From positions 1 to 41,760 of IMG/VR virus record IMGVR_UViG_3300023174_000313: a stretch of 41,760 nt of DNA; one strand, given 5' to 3'. Both the position numbers and the translations under genes were made by a program. Position 1 is the first letter of the stretch. Each line of letters begins with the position of its first letter. This document shows, one piece after another, positions 8,194-16,216 of this stretch. The notes under the pieces were generated by a model, which worked only from the letters and a program-made list of their open reading frames with translations, was not told where the DNA came from and did no database searches. This DNA is from a virus.

Positions 8194-8597
8194 TGCCAAT
8201 TAAAAAAGATGAAGCGTATTTTCGTCAATACGTAAATAATCTCTTTTCATTTCCAAGCCGCAATGATAAATATGCGATTGTTGATGTGAAAAAGATTGGT
8301 AAGATATATTATTTTGTTTATATTGGTTTTGAAAATCACAGCAGCGATGAACCAGCCATGGAAGAATGTAAATCTCTTCTAAAGAGCGTTAACGTATTAC
8401 AGCTTTCACTTGACAAAAAATGCGAATCATGTCAAGATATGTGTTCAATTGTTAAGAACAGTGAACAAAACAATCTGTCTTGCCCAAAATGTTTTCATGC
8501 ATCAAATTGTCAATCTTGTGACGAATGCGGTATAGATGTTTATTGGGAACACGCAAAGAAAAAAGATGATATGAGAGTTTGTGAAGACTGTTTATAA
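8193..8597 (+). CDS. Hypothetical protein with C-terminal zinc-binding cysteines
   Basis: 134 aa. The first 80 residues are a mixed alpha/beta segment without recognisable motifs. The last 55 hold CESC, CPKC, CQSC/CDEC and CEDC, enough for two zinc sites. The ATG overlaps the previous stop by one base (TAATG). Possibly a nucleic-acid or protein-binding adaptor; no family recognised. Confidence 0.72.
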   Translation: MPIKKDEAYFRQYVNNLFSFPSRNDKYAIVDVKKIGKIYYFVYIGFENHSSDEPAMEECKSLLKSVNVLQLSLDKKCESCQDMCSIVKNSEQNNLSCPKCFHASNCQSCDECGIDVYWEHAKKKDDMRVCEDCL

Positions 8598-8611
8598 ATA
8601 TTGGAGGAATA

Positions 8612-11600
8612 ATGTCTGAACGTAAGAAGCCGAGCATCCCATTTGTTTCATTGCATAATCACTCTACGTTTTCTATTTTTGACGGTCTTGGTTATCCCGA
8701 TGAACATGTTGATTTTAGTTATGGTAACGGCTTAAATGGTATTGCTTTTACAGAACATGGCAATATGAATTCTTTTTCTTATGCCTTTATGAAAGCTAAG
8801 AAAATGAAAGAAGAAGGGAAAAATGATTTCCGTGTGCTTTATGGTATTGAAGCATATATTCATCCTTCTATTCAACAATGGAAACAAGATCACACAAAAC
8901 ACAAAGAAGATGCAAAGCTTGCAAAGCAGGTTGATGATGATGTCGGTCTTGTTGTAGAAGATGAGAGTGAAACCAAGAAAGGTATTCGTTCGACGTTAAA
9001 TCGTCGTTCGCATCTTGTGTTGGTTGCGCAGAATCAGACTGGCCTAAATAATCTTTTTAAACTTGTATCAGATTCCTATCGTGGAGATAGTTTTTATCGT
9101 TTCCCACGTATGGACTATGAATTGCTTAAGAAGCACAACGAGGGTATTATTGCAAGCAGCGCTTGTTTGGGTGGTGTATTGAGCAATGATTATTGGGACA
9201 ATATAGAAAAAGGCGATAAGGCTGTTCTTGATGCAATGAGCAAAACAGTCGAGAATATGATGGATATATTTGGTGACCGTTTCTATGGGGAGTTGCAGTG
9301 GGCAAATTATAAAGAGCAGCATATCGTAAATCAATTTATTATTCAGCTATCTAAGATGCACGGGTTTAATCTTATTAGCACTTGTGATGCACACTTTCCT
9401 TCTCCTGATATGTGGAAAGATCGTGAAATTTATAAGATGCTTGGCTGGATGGGCAAACGTAAGGACGAGATTAAGATTGATGCACTTCCTAAGACTCTTT
9501 TGGAGATGGAATATCAGCTTTATCCAAAGAATGGTGACGAGTTATATGATACGTATAAGCGCTATTCAGGCGCTCTTGGATTTAGCTATGATGATAAATT
9601 GGTAGAAGAGAGCATTGCACGTACTGCGGATATTCTAAAAAATCGTATTGAAGATTATATGCCTGATACGGCTATTAAACTTCCTAGCTTTGTCATTCCA
9701 GAAGGTGAAACTGCTGATAGCGCATTGGCAAAGTTCGCCGTTGATGCGCTAAAGAATACCGGTTTGTATAAAGATAATGAATATATTGCTCGTCTTAAGG
9801 AAGAACTTTACACGATTAAAGATCGTGGATTTTCCAAGTATTTCCTTACAATGAAAAAGATCAGCGATAAGGTATCTGAACAGCAACTGGTTGGTTCTGG
9901 CCGTGGATCTGGCGCAGGAAGCCTTGTGTCTTATTTGTTGGGAATTACGCAAGTAGATCCAATCAAATACAAGCTACAATTTTCACGATTCATTCGTAAA
10001 AACGCGAAGGATTTCCCAGATATCGATTATGATTGCGCAGAACCTATGGAAGTAAAAGAAACATTTATTAAGGAATTCGGTGAGAATACTGTAGTTCCAA
10101 TTTCAAATTACAATACATTACAAATTCGTTCTCTTATTAAAGATATTAGTAAACTTTATGAAATTCCTTTTACAGAGGTAAATGATGTAACAAGCAAAAT
10201 GTTACTTGAAGCTACTCCTGTAGCAAAGCGAGAACACGGTATTACTGCCGGTGTTTATAATCCCACTTGGGAAGAGCTAAAGAATTATTCTCCAAGCTTG
10301 ACTCAATATCTAAATAAGTATCCACATGTAGCAACACACGTAGAAAATCTTCAAGGACAAATCCGCAGTATCTCTCGTCATGCAGGCGGTGTATTGTTTG
10401 CAGATAATCTAGATCAAAAAATGCCACTTATTAATAGCGGTGGCATAATACAAACTCCTTGGACAGAAGGGCAAACCGTTCGTCATTTAGAACCACTAGG
10501 ATTTATTAAATTTGACATCCTTGGTCTTGCATCTCTCCGCATGATCGAGACATGCATCGAGCACATTCTTAAAAGACATCACAATGTTGCGAATCCAACA
10601 TTTACGGATATTAAGAAATATTATGATGCAAATTTGCATCCTAATAAAATTAATCTATCGGATGAAAAAGTATATGACCATGTGTTCCAGAAAGGTAATT
10701 TCTGTGGCACTTTCCAATTTACAAACACAGCAGCGCAAAAGTTTTGTATGCAAGCACTGCCAAAGAACATTGTAGATATTGCCGCAATTACATCAATTTT
10801 CCGTCCCGGTCCACTATCTGCCAATGTTCATGAAAAATATATTGAAGCAAAAAAAGATCCACAAAATATTTCTTATGTTCATGAACTAGTTAAAGAAGTA
10901 ACAGAAGAAACTTATGGCTTTATTGTGTTCCAAGAACAATTAAGTCTTCTAGCTCACAAATTAGGTAAGGACATATCGCTGGATGAAGGCAACGAACTTC
11001 GAAAGGTACTCACAAAAAAAGGCACTGGAAAAGAGGCTCAAGTTAAAGAGAAACTGTACAGCAAGTTCATTGAAGGCTGTAAAGAAAAAGGACTTCCAGA
11101 AAGCACTGGAGTATCTCTTTGGAAAACTATGGAATTTTTCTCAGGATACGGCTTTAACTTGTCTCATGCTATTTGTTATTCTATACTTTCTTATCAGTGC
11201 GCTTATCTCTTTTACTATTATCCTGCTGAATGGCTTGCTGCCTTCTTGGACAAAGAGCCAGAAGATAGAAAAGAAGCAGCAATAAGTCTTGCTAAGAATT
11301 ATAATTTCAATATCAAGACTTTAGATATTAATAGTTCCGGTCGTAAATGGGAGGTAGATGTTGATGGAAAAACTCTCATTCAGCCGCTGTCATCTATTAA
11401 AGGTCTAGGAGATACTGCGATAGATCAAATTATGATGTATCGTCCGTTTAAAACAATAGACGAAATATTGTTTCATGAACAAATTGTATTCAGTAAATTT
11501 AATAAGAAAGCTCTTGACGCATTAACCAGAAGTGGCGCAATGAATAGTTTGATTGACAGTAGATTTACTGGTATGAAGCATTTCTGGTCAGCAGCAGTAG

Positions 11601-12046
11601 TGGATCGACCAAAAACACCAAAGAAGTTCCTTGAGAATATTGACAAGTATAAACCAGAAGGCGATTTCTCAGATGAAGAGAAATTAGAACATATGGTTTC
11701 ACTTACTGGCGTTTATCCGATTAACATGGTAATGACTCCTGATATAATCAAGAGATTAGAAGATAAAAATATACCTGCGATTGGTGATTACGAGCCAACA
11801 TTAGGCGAAGTTGTATGGTTTATTCCACGTAGTATAGAAGAAAAGAAAACAAAGAATGGAAAAGTATATTGGCTAGCTAGTGTCACTGATTCTTCAAATA
11901 AAACAACAGTAATTAAATGTTGGGGTGTAGACGCTAAAAAAGATAAAATATGGACAAATCGTCCTTATCTTGCAAAGCTAGATTTTGATGAACAATGGGG
12001 ATTTAGTACACGTAGTATCAAACACACATTTAAACTATTAGGATAA
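8612..12046 (+). CDS. dnaE: DNA polymerase III alpha subunit (family C replicative polymerase)
   Basis: 1144 aa. The N-terminal PHP domain begins with LHNHS (His15, His17). The polymerase core has GSGRGSGAG (near 428), the catalytic acidic pair PDIDYD (near 470) and the third Asp in KFDILGL (near 632). A helix-hairpin-helix SIKGLGDTAI lies near 930 and a C-terminal OB-fold near 1065-1120 (GEVVWF...CWG). Length and order match bacterial DnaE. There is no intein and no separate proofreading exonuclease in the window. The RBS TTGGAGGA precedes the ATG. Codons in the first ~450 residues are richer in CGT and AAG than the rest. Confidence 0.96.
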   Translation: MSERKKPSIPFVSLHNHSTFSIFDGLGYPDEHVDFSYGNGLNGIAFTEHGNMNSFSYAFMKAKKMKEEGKNDFRVLYGIEAYIHPSIQQWKQDHTKHKEDAKLAKQVDDDVGLVVEDESETKKGIRSTLNRRSHLVLVAQNQTGLNNLFKLVSDSYRGDSFYRFPRMDYELLKKHNEGIIASSACLGGVLSNDYWDNIEKGDKAVLDAMSKTVENMMDIFGDRFYGELQWANYKEQHIVNQFIIQLSKMHGFNLISTCDAHFPSPDMWKDREIYKMLGWMGKRKDEIKIDALPKTLLEMEYQLYPKNGDELYDTYKRYSGALGFSYDDKLVEESIARTADILKNRIEDYMPDTAIKLPSFVIPEGETADSALAKFAVDALKNTGLYKDNEYIARLKEELYTIKDRGFSKYFLTMKKISDKVSEQQLVGSGRGSGAGSLVSYLLGITQVDPIKYKLQFSRFIRKNAKDFPDIDYDCAEPMEVKETFIKEFGENTVVPISNYNTLQIRSLIKDISKLYEIPFTEVNDVTSKMLLEATPVAKREHGITAGVYNPTWEELKNYSPSLTQYLNKYPHVATHVENLQGQIRSISRHAGGVLFADNLDQKMPLINSGGIIQTPWTEGQTVRHLEPLGFIKFDILGLASLRMIETCIEHILKRHHNVANPTFTDIKKYYDANLHPNKINLSDEKVYDHVFQKGNFCGTFQFTNTAAQKFCMQALPKNIVDIAAITSIFRPGPLSANVHEKYIEAKKDPQNISYVHELVKEVTEETYGFIVFQEQLSLLAHKLGKDISLDEGNELRKVLTKKGTGKEAQVKEKLYSKFIEGCKEKGLPESTGVSLWKTMEFFSGYGFNLSHAICYSILSYQCAYLFYYYPAEWLAAFLDKEPEDRKEAAISLAKNYNFNIKTLDINSSGRKWEVDVDGKTLIQPLSSIKGLGDTAIDQIMMYRPFKTIDEILFHEQIVFSKFNKKALDALTRSGAMNSLIDSRFTGMKHFWSAAVVDRPKTPKKFLENIDKYKPEGDFSDEEKLEHMVSLTGVYPINMVMTPDIIKRLEDKNIPAIGDYEPTLGEVVWFIPRSIEEKKTKNGKVYWLASVTDSSNKTTVIKCWGVDAKKDKIWTNRPYLAKLDFDEQWGFSTRSIKHTFKLLG

Positions 12047-12049
12047 TAT

Positions 12050-12388
12050 ATGACTGAACAAAGACCTTGGGGATATTATAAAATACTAGAAGACGCTGAT
12101 ACGCACAAAGTTAAACGGATTTGCGTTAATCCAAATCAGCGTTTAAGTTTGCAATCACATGCCAAACGTGAAGAACTGTGGATTGTTTTAAAAGGTAGAG
12201 GATTTGTAACTTTAGATGATAAAGATATTTTAGTAATTCCCGGTTCCATTATACGTATACCATTAGGAGCAAAGCATCGTGTAAAAAACGATGGTGTGGA
12301 TGATTTAGAATTTATTGAAGTTCAAACAGGTAGTTATTTTGGCGAAGATGATATTGTTCGCTATAGCGATGATTATGGGAGATCATAA
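12050..12388 (+). CDS. Phosphomannose-isomerase-type cupin
   Basis: 112 aa, equivalent to the C-terminal cupin of type II phosphomannose isomerase/GDP-mannose pyrophosphorylase. The family order is intact: RPWGYY (5-10), RLSLQSHAKREELW with metal ligands His37 and Glu41/42, IPLGAKHRVKN (His76), and EVQTGSYFGEDDIVRYSDDYG at the end. It probably converts fructose-6-phosphate and mannose-6-phosphate, feeding the phosphomannomutase at 4159. It starts 3 nt after dnaE and abuts the nucleotidyltransferase gene by one base. Confidence 0.88.
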   Translation: MTEQRPWGYYKILEDADTHKVKRICVNPNQRLSLQSHAKREELWIVLKGRGFVTLDDKDILVIPGSIIRIPLGAKHRVKNDGVDDLEFIEVQTGSYFGEDDIVRYSDDYGRS

Positions 12389-12389
12389 T

Positions 12390-12785
12390 ATGAAAGTAAT
12401 AGCAGCTAGCGGTTATTTTAATCCTTTACACAAGGGACATGTAGAATATCTAGAAAAGGCAAAATCATTAGGTGACAAACTTGTAGTCATTGTTAATAGC
12501 GACCACCAGCGGGCATTAAAAGGCTCAAAAGAATTCATGAGTGAAGAAGAACGAATGATTATCGTTAAGGCTTTACGGTGCGTTGATGAAGTAGTATTGT
12601 CTATAGATACCGATGGCACCGTTTGTAAAACATTAGAAATGATCAAGCCAGACGTATTCGCCAAAGGTGGCGACAGATTTGCAACAGAAATACCGGAAGC
12701 TAAAGTTTGCTTTGATAATCATATCATCATGGTAGATGGTCTAGGAAATAAAATTCAAAGCTCCTCTTGGCTATTAGGCAAATAA
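12390..12785 (+). CDS. HldE/RfaE-like cytidylyltransferase-family nucleotidyltransferase
   Basis: 131 aa. The nucleotide-binding HxGH motif is HKGH in SGYFNPLHKGHVEYL, followed by IVNSD, LKGS and EERMIIVKAL. AKGGD and the C-terminal QSSS (in place of ISSTK/ST) complete the family pattern. It is closest in layout to the C-terminal adenylyltransferase domain of HldE (ADP-heptose synthesis); glycerol-3-phosphate cytidylyltransferases are related. The substrate is not decided by sequence. The ATG at 12390 has GGGAGA upstream; the frame is open earlier but overlaps the cupin. Probably acts in nucleotide-sugar formation. Confidence 0.85.
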   Translation: MKVIAASGYFNPLHKGHVEYLEKAKSLGDKLVVIVNSDHQRALKGSKEFMSEEERMIIVKALRCVDEVVLSIDTDGTVCKTLEMIKPDVFAKGGDRFATEIPEAKVCFDNHIIMVDGLGNKIQSSSWLLGK

Positions 12786-12798
12786 AAAGGAATAATTA

Positions 12799-13239
12799 AT
12801 GATTAAACTACAATGGAAACCACTTTCTGAAACTGCTAAACCGCCGTCTAAGGCACATACACAAGATGCTGCATATGATCTATACGCAGACATTCCTTCT
12901 GCGCACATATACATTCCTGCTGGTCAAACTAGAATTGTACCAACGAATGTTGCAATAATGCCACCAGAAGGCTGGTCATGCGATATTAGAGGGAGAAGCG
13001 GTATGTCCAGTAAGGGTAAACTAGTAGCTATTGGATTAGTAGATGCTTATTATACTGGTCCTTGGGGAGTTATTCTTTTTAATAGCACCCCAGAAACAAT
13101 TCAAATTAATCATCACGATAAGATTGCTCAATTTACCTTAAATCGTGTCTATGAAAGTGAACTTGCTTTGGTACAAGAGTTCGACACTCCAGAAAATGTT
13201 AGATCTTCTAATGGTTTCGGTTCTACCGGTACGAAATAA
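12799..13239 (+). CDS. dut: dUTP diphosphatase (trimeric dUTPase)
   Basis: Hydrolyses dUTP to dUMP, keeping uracil out of DNA and feeding ThyX. All five motifs are visible in 146 aa: DAAYDLYA (23-30), RGRSGMSSKG (64-73), GLVDAYYTG (79-87), KIAQFTLNRV (108-117) and the C-terminal arm NGFGSTG (138-144). Length is normal for the trimeric class. RBS AAAAGGAATAATTA. Confidence 0.95.
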   Translation: MIKLQWKPLSETAKPPSKAHTQDAAYDLYADIPSAHIYIPAGQTRIVPTNVAIMPPEGWSCDIRGRSGMSSKGKLVAIGLVDAYYTGPWGVILFNSTPETIQINHHDKIAQFTLNRVYESELALVQEFDTPENVRSSNGFGSTGTK

Positions 13240-13266
13240 TACTATTTATTGTTTTGGAGAAAACTA

Positions 13267-14067
13267 ATGAAGATATCTAAAACACTTTTAAAACAAATTA
13301 TTAAAGAAGAGTTGCAGAAGATTGCTGAAACTGTAGAAGGTAAATGGTACGATGAAGTTACATTAAGAATGAACGCTACAGATTTTTTAAAATTAACTAC
13401 TAATGAAGAAATAAACGCTTATTTAAAAAAACGTTTTGAACAAGAAAAAATGCAGTATTCTCCAGCACGGGCGGGAACATTGTTTCTATATGTTGATAAT
13501 GATGGTACAGTTCTTTCTCATGAAGGTCGTAACAGAGCATATGCCAATATTCAAAGATTTGGTATTGGAGCAAAAAATGATGTTTTAATAAAAGTAAGAG
13601 AAAATAAATTACAAGATATTTCTTATTTAAAAGGTCAATATGACCAAACAACCCATGTTTCTGTTAAAGGAATTCCTGCTGTTAAACAACCTGATACAAA
13701 ACAACAAATGGAAGATTTTCTAGATACAAAAGGCGAAGCTTTAGTGTTTAAGGCAAAAATTTATCCTCCTAATCCGTATAGAAAAGAAGAAACTGTTGTA
13801 CCGGGATATGAAGGAGCGCTTACTAGGATATCTATTGGTTGGACAGAATGGGCTAAAAATTTTAGAAAATTAAATAATATGGAAGATTTTACAAGGGATG
13901 AAAAATATGCATATTCTAAAAAATATGCAGATCTTGTTAATGAAAAATATAATATCTATGACAGTAAAGGTCCATTGAAAGTCATAGACAAATCAGGAAG
14001 TATTATAAAACAAGTTTTTGAAAGAACTCCCGATCCAAAAGATACAGTTACAATAGAAAAGAGATAA
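13267..14067 (+). CDS. Tagged protein with ParB box-II-like motif
   Basis: 266 aa, start at 13267 after TTTTGGAGA. It begins with the leader MKISKTLLKQIIKEELQKI. A central segment reads DGTVLSHEGRNRAYANIQRFG then strand VLIKV, which resembles box II of the ParB/sulfiredoxin fold (GExRxRAxxxxG...VxV). The rest is not recognisable. ParB-like folds include CTP-binding clamps and nucleases; activity cannot be assigned. The leader suggests it belongs to the same packaged or targeted set as other tagged proteins. Confidence 0.78.
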   Translation: MKISKTLLKQIIKEELQKIAETVEGKWYDEVTLRMNATDFLKLTTNEEINAYLKKRFEQEKMQYSPARAGTLFLYVDNDGTVLSHEGRNRAYANIQRFGIGAKNDVLIKVRENKLQDISYLKGQYDQTTHVSVKGIPAVKQPDTKQQMEDFLDTKGEALVFKAKIYPPNPYRKEETVVPGYEGALTRISIGWTEWAKNFRKLNNMEDFTRDEKYAYSKKYADLVNEKYNIYDSKGPLKVIDKSGSIIKQVFERTPDPKDTVTIEKR

Positions 14068-14068
14068 T

Positions 14069-14311
14069 ATGTCATACGAAATAGGAGAATTAATTTTATT
14101 TCATGATAATGAAGGTAATGTTGATGATACAGCTATTATTCTCAGTAGTAGAACCATGCTACATTCAGAACATTATTATCCACAACACACAACTGAATTG
14201 ATATATAAAATTCACTTAACAGAAGATGGTAGAGTGCTAGAATATCCAGAGCATCATTTAAAAATGAGAGCAAGTAGCAGAAAAGAATATGAGGCTAGAT
14301 ATGGGTTCTAG
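14069..14311 (+). CDS. Small hypothetical protein, 80 aa
   Basis: No family recognised. A mainly beta protein beginning YEIGELILFHDNEGNVDD, like the many small SH3/KOW-like phage proteins that start with a xxGxLVxF strand. It starts one base after the previous stop and overlaps the next gene by 11 nt. Confidence 0.7.
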   Translation: MSYEIGELILFHDNEGNVDDTAIILSSRTMLHSEHYYPQHTTELIYKIHLTEDGRVLEYPEHHLKMRASSRKEYEARYGF

Positions 14312-14552
14312 AAGTAAAACTGGAAACAAAAAGAAAAAACTAGAAAATAAAGTAGCACAACAAGCATCGCTTATATTAAATATTCCCGATAAATGTAAAC
14401 TTTGCAGTGAACCATTTGACAAGAAGAACAAAGTAATGGTAATGTCTTGGTTCGTAGAAGTATATAACGAACAAAAAAGAGTAGATCTATTTTGTCCAAA
14501 GTGCAATGAAAATCGGAGATCAAATGAAATTACAAGAAACTCTGGCGTTTGA
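14301..14552 (+). CDS. Small basic zinc-finger protein
   Basis: 83 aa from the ATG at 14301, preferred over the ATG at 14289 because GAGG lies just upstream. The N-terminus is lysine-rich (GNKKKKLENK). CKLC and, 40 residues on, CPKC make a four-cysteine zinc site. It may bind nucleic acid. It overlaps the IMPDH-like gene by 29 nt. Confidence 0.7.
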   Translation: MGSRSKTGNKKKKLENKVAQQASLILNIPDKCKLCSEPFDKKNKVMVMSWFVEVYNEQKRVDLFCPKCNENRRSNEITRNSGV

Positions 14553-15549
14553 TGATGTTTTGTTAGTACCGCAATATTCTGATATCGAATCAAGAAAGCA
14601 AACAAATATTTCTTCTTGGTTAGATGATACAATCAAGTTACAAATACCCATTATCTCAAGTCCAATGGACACCGTTACAGGAGAAGTAATGGCCTGTGAA
14701 ATAAGTATTCTTGGTGGTTTGGGAATTATTCATAGATATAATACACCAGATCAACAAGCAGATATGGTTAAATACTGCAAAGACAATGAAGCAGGCGCAG
14801 TAGGTGCTGCGGTTGGATCTACTGGTGATTTTCTAGAAAGAACAGAAAAGTTATTAAATGCTGGTGTTAATGTTCTATGTGTAGATGTAGCTCACGGCGA
14901 CCATATATCAGTAAAAAATGCGATTGCAGCCATAAGAGCAAAATTTGGTTATAAGATCCACATAATGGCAGGAAATGTGGCTACCAAAGAAGCTTTTGAA
15001 CGCTTGTCTGATTGGGGCGCAGATAGTATACGTGTTGGTGTCGGCGGGGGCAGCATTTGCAGTACAAGAATTCAGACAGGTCATGGCGTTCCAACTTTCT
15101 GGTCTGTTTCTGAATGTTCTAACACATCCAAGAGAGCAAGATTGATAGCAGATGGTGGTATTAAAACATCTGGTGATATTGTTAAATCTCTCGCTGTTGG
15201 AGCAGACTTTGTTATGTTAGGCTCAATGCTAGCTGGTACAGATGTTTCGCCGGGAGATATTTTTGAAGAGAACGGTAAACAATATAAAGTTTATCGTGGC
15301 ATGGCTAGCAAGGAAGCCCAAATGGATTGGAAGGGAAGCTATTCCAGCTTTGAAGGCGTAGCTTCTAGAGTTCCGTATAAAGGACACTTACCAAATATTC
15401 TAGAAGATATTACGAGAAATATTCGTAGTGGCTTGTCATATAGTGGGGCAAAAGATTTGGTAGAATTGCGAGCTAAGGCTAAGTTTATCAAACAATCTAG
15501 TGCTGCACAGATTGAAAGCTCGCCTCATATTTTAATTCGTCATGGATAA
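14524..15549 (+). CDS. guaB: IMP dehydrogenase/GMP reductase-family enzyme lacking CBS domains
   Basis: 341 aa TIM-barrel. FDDVLLVP near the start, SPMDTVT (46-52), MAGNVAT (148-154), the catalytic loop GGGSICSTR (Cys179, Thr181), IADGG (208-212) and YRGM (257-260) define the family. The N-terminal FDDVLLVP and the C-terminal ELRAKAKFIKQSSAAQIES match IMPDH (oxidises IMP to XMP for GMP) better than GMP reductase. The CBS pair is absent, giving GMP-reductase length. The flap region lacks a clear catalytic Arg-Tyr, so activity and direction are uncertain. The ATG at 14524 has CGGAG upstream. Confidence 0.88.
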   Translation: MKLQETLAFDDVLLVPQYSDIESRKQTNISSWLDDTIKLQIPIISSPMDTVTGEVMACEISILGGLGIIHRYNTPDQQADMVKYCKDNEAGAVGAAVGSTGDFLERTEKLLNAGVNVLCVDVAHGDHISVKNAIAAIRAKFGYKIHIMAGNVATKEAFERLSDWGADSIRVGVGGGSICSTRIQTGHGVPTFWSVSECSNTSKRARLIADGGIKTSGDIVKSLAVGADFVMLGSMLAGTDVSPGDIFEENGKQYKVYRGMASKEAQMDWKGSYSSFEGVASRVPYKGHLPNILEDITRNIRSGLSYSGAKDLVELRAKAKFIKQSSAAQIESSPHILIRHG

Positions 15550-15871
15550 AAAAGAAGAAAATCGCAAGACGCTGTTATTTTCTATCGATGAAGACACTCA
15601 TGCTAGGTTGCGTATACAACTTAGATACGATAGACTAACGCAGACGATGTTTTTTAATTTTATCATTAAAGGATATCTAGAAAATAATAAGCATGTCCGT
15701 GATTATATGGATTTTATTATTGCCGAGAGAACAAAAATATATAAAAGAAATGTAAAAACAAGAGAAGACGATAGAAAAAAAGAATCAGAAACAATAGAAG
15801 ATTTTGCACTTAACGAAGACGAAATCAAAAATATATTTGATATTCTAGAAAGAGAGAATCCCGATTTATGA
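15542..15871 (+). CDS. Hypothetical protein, ribbon-helix-helix-like N-terminus
   Basis: 109 aa. LLFSIDEDTHARLRIQL followed by RLTQTMFFNFIIKGYL is a strand-helix-helix pattern like small RHH DNA-binding proteins. The remainder is a long charged helix. It overlaps the IMPDH-like gene by 8 nt and the sigma-like gene by 4 nt (ATGA), so the three are translationally coupled. A regulatory role next to a sigma-like protein is plausible but unproven. Confidence 0.7.
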   Translation: MDKKEENRKTLLFSIDEDTHARLRIQLRYDRLTQTMFFNFIIKGYLENNKHVRDYMDFIIAERTKIYKRNVKTREDDRKKESETIEDFALNEDEIKNIFDILERENPDL

Positions 15872-16125
15872 GCTGTAACAAACAATGTCTAGAGGCTTGT
15901 AAGAATCTTGATGTATCTTGTCCAAATAGCAGTTGCCGTAATTGGATAGAATTTGAAGAAGAATATAACTGCGTTCTTTATACTGTGGACAAGGCACAAG
16001 AAGAGGAACGAGAACTTACGTTAAGGGATGTAGCTAAAAGGCTTGGATGTAGTTTTGTTAGAGTGAAACAAATAGAAGATGAAGCACTGGTTAAATTAAA
16101 CACAATTAAAGACGCGATATACTAA
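15868..16125 (+). CDS. Sigma-70 region 4-like protein
   Basis: 85 aa. A Cys-rich N-terminus (CNKQC, CKNLDVSC, CRNWIEF) precedes a helix-turn-helix: LTLRDVAKRLG then VRVKQIEDEALVKL, which matches the -35-binding region 4.2 of sigma-70 factors (the family reads TLxEVAxxLGxSxxRVxQIExxALxKL). Region 2, which melts the -10, is absent, so this is not a full sigma factor. It may redirect host RNA polymerase or act as an anti-sigma-type co-factor. Similar short proteins occur in other phages. Confidence 0.82.
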   Translation: MSCNKQCLEACKNLDVSCPNSSCRNWIEFEEEYNCVLYTVDKAQEEERELTLRDVAKRLGCSFVRVKQIEDEALVKLNTIKDAIY

Positions 16126-16180
16126 TTATTAGTGCATTATTTTAGACTTTTACTAGTTAATACGACTATTTAATTTAAAT

Positions 16181-16198
16181 TTGTATGTTTTCATACAA
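16181..16198 (+). promoter_or_regulatory. Short hairpin in leader of the 16217 gene
   Basis: TTGTATG (16181-16187) pairs with CATACAA (16192-16198) across a TTTT loop, about 5 nt before the TTAGGAGA ribosome binding site. It could protect the 5' end of the message or be a weak terminator for the sigma-like gene. The rest of the 16126-16180 gap is AT-rich, includes GACTATTTAATT, and has no strong promoter I can name. Confidence 0.4.
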
Positions 16199-16216
16199 TA
16201 TCTTAGGAGATAATAC

